Shown piece by piece: positions 22,569 through 24,794 of a stretch of DNA of 24,794 nt. Source of the stretch: an uncultured Lachnospiraceae bacterium (GTDB lineage: Bacteria; Bacillota; Clostridia; Lachnospirales; Lachnospiraceae); the NCBI GenBank assembly GCA_910586725.1, contig CAJUJL010000033.1:5325-30118 (forward strand), in the 5' to 3' direction. The notes under the pieces were generated by a model. That model saw nothing but the letters and a program-made list of their open reading frames with translations. It ran no database searches and was not told the origin of the DNA. Every line of letters starts with the position of its first letter. Within the stretch, counting starts at the first letter, position 1. The position numbers and the translations under genes are program-made.

Positions 22569-23432
22569 ATGCCCATTATTTTAGATAAGGTAAATTATAT
22601 TTACAGCGAAGGAACCTCATACGAAGTCAGGGCGTTAAATAATATCAACCTGAAAATTGAGGACGGACAGTTTATCGGAATCATCGGTCATACGGGTTCC
22701 GGCAAATCTACCCTGATTCAGCATTTGAACGGGTTAATGCGCGCAACTTCCGGCGGGATTTATTTTAACGGCAGAGATATATACGAGGAGGATTTTGATC
22801 TGAAAGAGCTGCGTACCAGAATAGGACTCGTTTTCCAGTATCCGGAACATCAGCTTTTTGAGACGACGATTTTTGAGGACGTCTGCTTTGGCCCGAAGAA
22901 TCAGGGGCTTAGTAAGAATGAAGCCGGCCTTCGGGCTTTTGAGGCGTTAAAGAGCGTCGGAATGCCGGAATCCCTTTATTATCAGTCTCCGTTTGATTTG
23001 TCGGGAGGGCAGAAGAGACGTGTTGCGATTGCAGGGGTTCTTGCCATGAAACCGGAAGTCCTGATTTTGGACGAGCCGACGGCAGGGCTGGATCCTGGCG
23101 GCAGAGACGAAATATTAGATTTGATTGCCAAAATGCATCAGGAGCAAAATATGACGGTTATTTTAGTTTCCCACAGTATGGAAGACGTGGCCAAATATGT
23201 ACAGCGTATCATTGTGATGCATGACGGGGGAGTTTTGTATGACGGTTCGCCCAGGGAAGTGTTTCAACATTACAGGGAGTTAGAAACCATCGGGCTTGCG
23301 GCGCCGCAGGTGACATATTTGATGCATGAGCTCAAAGCGGCGGGCATGGACGCGGATGTTGGCGCAATAACGGTAAGGGAAGCAAAAGACAGCATTTTAA
23401 GCATATTAAGGCAGAAGGAAAAATTATGTTAA
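22569..23432 (+). CDS. ecfA2: ECF transporter ATPase EcfA2
   Basis: The 287-aa second ATPase has Walker A G-H-T-G-S-G-K-S-T, Q-loop V-F-Q-Y-P-E-H-Q (the form expected for EcfA2), signature L-S-G-G-Q-K-R-R-V-A, Walker B L-I-L-D-E-P-T-A-G-L-D-P and switch histidine in V-S-H-S-M-E-D. It forms a heterodimer with EcfA1. A TAGGAG ribosome site (22551-22556) lies within the end of ecfA1, and its own end overlaps ecfT by 7 nt. All catalytic motifs appear intact. Confidence 0.95.
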   Translation: MPIILDKVNYIYSEGTSYEVRALNNINLKIEDGQFIGIIGHTGSGKSTLIQHLNGLMRATSGGIYFNGRDIYEEDFDLKELRTRIGLVFQYPEHQLFETTIFEDVCFGPKNQGLSKNEAGLRAFEALKSVGMPESLYYQSPFDLSGGQKRRVAIAGVLAMKPEVLILDEPTAGLDPGGRDEILDLIAKMHQEQNMTVILVSHSMEDVAKYVQRIIVMHDGGVLYDGSPREVFQHYRELETIGLAAPQVTYLMHELKAAGMDADVGAITVREAKDSILSILRQKEKLC

Positions 23433-24229
23433 GAGATATCACAATCGGCCAGTACTATCCTGCAGATTCCGTCATTCACAGGCTGGATCCGCGCGTAAAA
23501 TTAATGGGAACATTTTTGTATATTATATCCTTGTTTTCTTTTCGGGGCATTGCGGGGTTTTTGCTGGCCACATTGTTTTTGATCGCTGTGATACGACTGT
23601 CAAAAGTGCCTTTTTCCTATATGGTGAAAGGATTAAAGGCGATCGTGATTCTTATGGTCATTACAGCTGTTTTTAATTTGTTTTTGACGCCCGGAGATGA
23701 AGTGTTGGTTCATGTATGGGTGTTTACGATTACGCTTCAAGGCGTCAAAAATGCGGTGCTTATGCTGCTGCGCCTGATTTATCTGATTGTCGGCGCTTCT
23801 ATTATGACGCTTGCCACAACGCCAAACCAGCTTACGGACGGATTGGAAAAAGCCTTGATGCCATTATCCAAAATAAAAGCGCCTGTGCATGCAATTGCGA
23901 TGATGATGTCCATTGCTCTTCGGTTTATTCCGATTTTGATTGAGGAAACGGATATTATTATGAAGGCGCAGATGGCCAGAGGAGCCGATTTTGAAAACGG
24001 CAATTTAGTCAGGCGCGCAAAGAGCATGGTGCCGCTGTTAGTTCCCTTGTTTGTCAGCGCGTTTCGCCGTGCGGATGATTTGGCCATGGCAATGGAGGCA
24101 AGATGTTATGTGGGCGGCAGCGGAAGAACGAAGATGAAACCGCTTCGCTATGCAAAGAGAGATTATCTGGCGTATGTTATTTTAGCGGTTTATATTGGCG
24201 GGATTTTTGCGCTTCGGATTTGGTTGTAA
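23426..24229 (+). CDS. ecfT: ECF transporter transmembrane subunit EcfT
   Basis: The 267-aa membrane protein has about six hydrophobic segments, starting with G-T-F-L-Y-I-I-S-L-F-S-F near residue 29. The two cytoplasmic coupling motifs are visible: A-R-G-A-D-F near residues 183-188, and A-M-E-A-R-C-Y about 40 residues later. These contact the EcfA1 and EcfA2 grooves. The early D-P-R-V-K-L motif is also typical of EcfT. It overlaps ecfA2 by 7 nt and is followed 22 nt later by truA, the usual Firmicute order. Confidence 0.95.
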   Translation: MLRDITIGQYYPADSVIHRLDPRVKLMGTFLYIISLFSFRGIAGFLLATLFLIAVIRLSKVPFSYMVKGLKAIVILMVITAVFNLFLTPGDEVLVHVWVFTITLQGVKNAVLMLLRLIYLIVGASIMTLATTPNQLTDGLEKALMPLSKIKAPVHAIAMMMSIALRFIPILIEETDIIMKAQMARGADFENGNLVRRAKSMVPLLVPLFVSAFRRADDLAMAMEARCYVGGSGRTKMKPLRYAKRDYLAYVILAVYIGGIFALRIWL

Positions 24230-24251
24230 GTAAGTTCGAAAGGGGAATGCT

Positions 24252-24794
24252 ATGCGGGTTTGTCTTACCGTTGCGTATGACGGAACAAATTATCACGGCT
24301 GGCAGGTGCAGCCGAATGGGATTACGATAGAGTCTGTATTAAATCAGGCTCTTTCTGATTTACTGGGAGAAAAAATTACAGTGACCGGGGCAAGCAGGAC
24401 AGATTCCGGCGTGCATTCTTTGGGGAATATCGCTGTTTTTGACACGGATACGAGAATTCCTGCGGATAAGATTTCTTATGCGCTAAACCAGAGGCTGCCG
24501 AAAGATATTGTGGTGCAGGAATCCAGGGAAGTGGCGCAAGATTTTCATCCAAGGCGCTGCGAAAGCAGAAAGACGTATGAGTATCGGATATTAAACCGCA
24601 GATTTCCGGATCCGACCAGAAGATTTCATACGTATTTTTACCATCACGATCTGGACGTGGAAAAAATGCAAAGAGCAGCCCAATATCTGGTAGGGGAGCA
24701 TGATTTTAAGAGCTTTTGTTCGATTCATGCGGCTGTTGAGTCAACGGTGCGCACTCTTTATGCGCTGGATGTAAAAAAAGAGGGCGATGTGATT
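24252..24794 (+). CDS. truA: tRNA pseudouridine(38-40) synthase TruA (N-terminal part, cut by window end)
   Basis: The frame runs from ATG 24252 to the window end, giving 181 residues of a protein normally about 245-250 aa. It opens R-V-C-L-T-V-A-Y-D-G-T-N-Y-H-G-W-Q, the TruA signature, and has the catalytic aspartate D51 in G-A-S-R-T-D-S-G-V-H. It also shows K-T-Y-E-Y-R-I and the G-E-H-D-F-K-S-F-C segment. The enzyme makes pseudouridine at positions 38-40 of the tRNA anticodon arm. An AGGGG site (24241-24245) is 6 nt upstream. An ATG at 24247 in another frame is not used. In many Firmicutes rplM and rpsI follow this gene. Confidence 0.95.
   Translation, partial: MRVCLTVAYDGTNYHGWQVQPNGITIESVLNQALSDLLGEKITVTGASRTDSGVHSLGNIAVFDTDTRIPADKISYALNQRLPKDIVVQESREVAQDFHPRRCESRKTYEYRILNRRFPDPTRRFHTYFYHHDLDVEKMQRAAQYLVGEHDFKSFCSIHAAVESTVRTLYALDVKKEGDVI

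Overview
This window looks like a chromosomal segment of an anaerobic Firmicute, most likely Clostridia in or near Lachnospiraceae. The evidence is moderate GC, strong AGGAGG-type ribosome binding sites, a Firmicute-style EcfA-EcfA-EcfT-TruA block, a VanW-domain protein, a membrane GGDEF protein, and a DUF4080 radical SAM gene linked to endonuclease III. The assignment is an inference from gene content; no rRNA, tRNA or other strain marker is visible.

Layout. (1) 1-3030: the 3' part of a type I-C CRISPR-Cas locus. It holds the C-terminal part of cas7c (csd2), then cas4, cas1 and cas2, overlapping or nearly touching, then a ~190 nt leader and a very short array (five 32-nt repeats, four spacers, the last repeat decayed). 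The effector genes cas3, cas5c and cas8c should lie upstream of the window. (2) 3031-5318: a gene-poor stretch with a possible 30-codon remnant, a cysteine-rich DUF3795 protein with a good promoter, and a two-gene ABC-2 type exporter. (3) 5331-6689, minus strand: a membrane diguanylate cyclase. It is divergent from an operon of an unrecognised 150-aa protein, a B12-binding-type radical SAM/DUF4080 protein and endonuclease III (6823-9671). The two divergent promoters share a perfect 11-bp inverted repeat. (4) 9674-16044: a surface-acylation neighbourhood. An acyltransferase-3 gene (minus) is divergent from an MBOAT O-acyltransferase, its SGNH partner, a secreted Ig-like/SGNH hydrolase and a DEDDh exonuclease. 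(5) 15995-18469: a membrane-anchored TPR protein (minus), an unlisted 35-aa single-span membrane peptide, and a VanW-domain protein with an alanine-rich tail. (6) 18535 to the window end: one tightly packed operon of eight genes: AIR-synthase/HypE-like protein, Lrp/AsnC regulator, class I aminotransferase, tRNA 2'-O-methyltransferase TrmL, EcfA1, EcfA2, EcfT and TruA (cut by the window end).

How the parts work together. Cas4, Cas1 and Cas2 form the spacer-acquisition module, and Cas7 is the backbone subunit of the I-C interference complex. The MBOAT and SGNH genes look like a writer pair that puts acyl groups on an extracellular polymer, with a secreted SGNH enzyme as a possible remover. EcfA1, EcfA2 and EcfT form the shared energizing module for vitamin and metal uptake. 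TrmL and TruA modify tRNA. No wholly new defence or mobile system is demonstrable here. The less explained items are the shared operator between the cyclase and radical SAM operons, the short and decaying CRISPR array with its structured leader, the 35-aa membrane peptide with the long dyad after it, the poly-alanine tail, and the unknown 150-aa protein.
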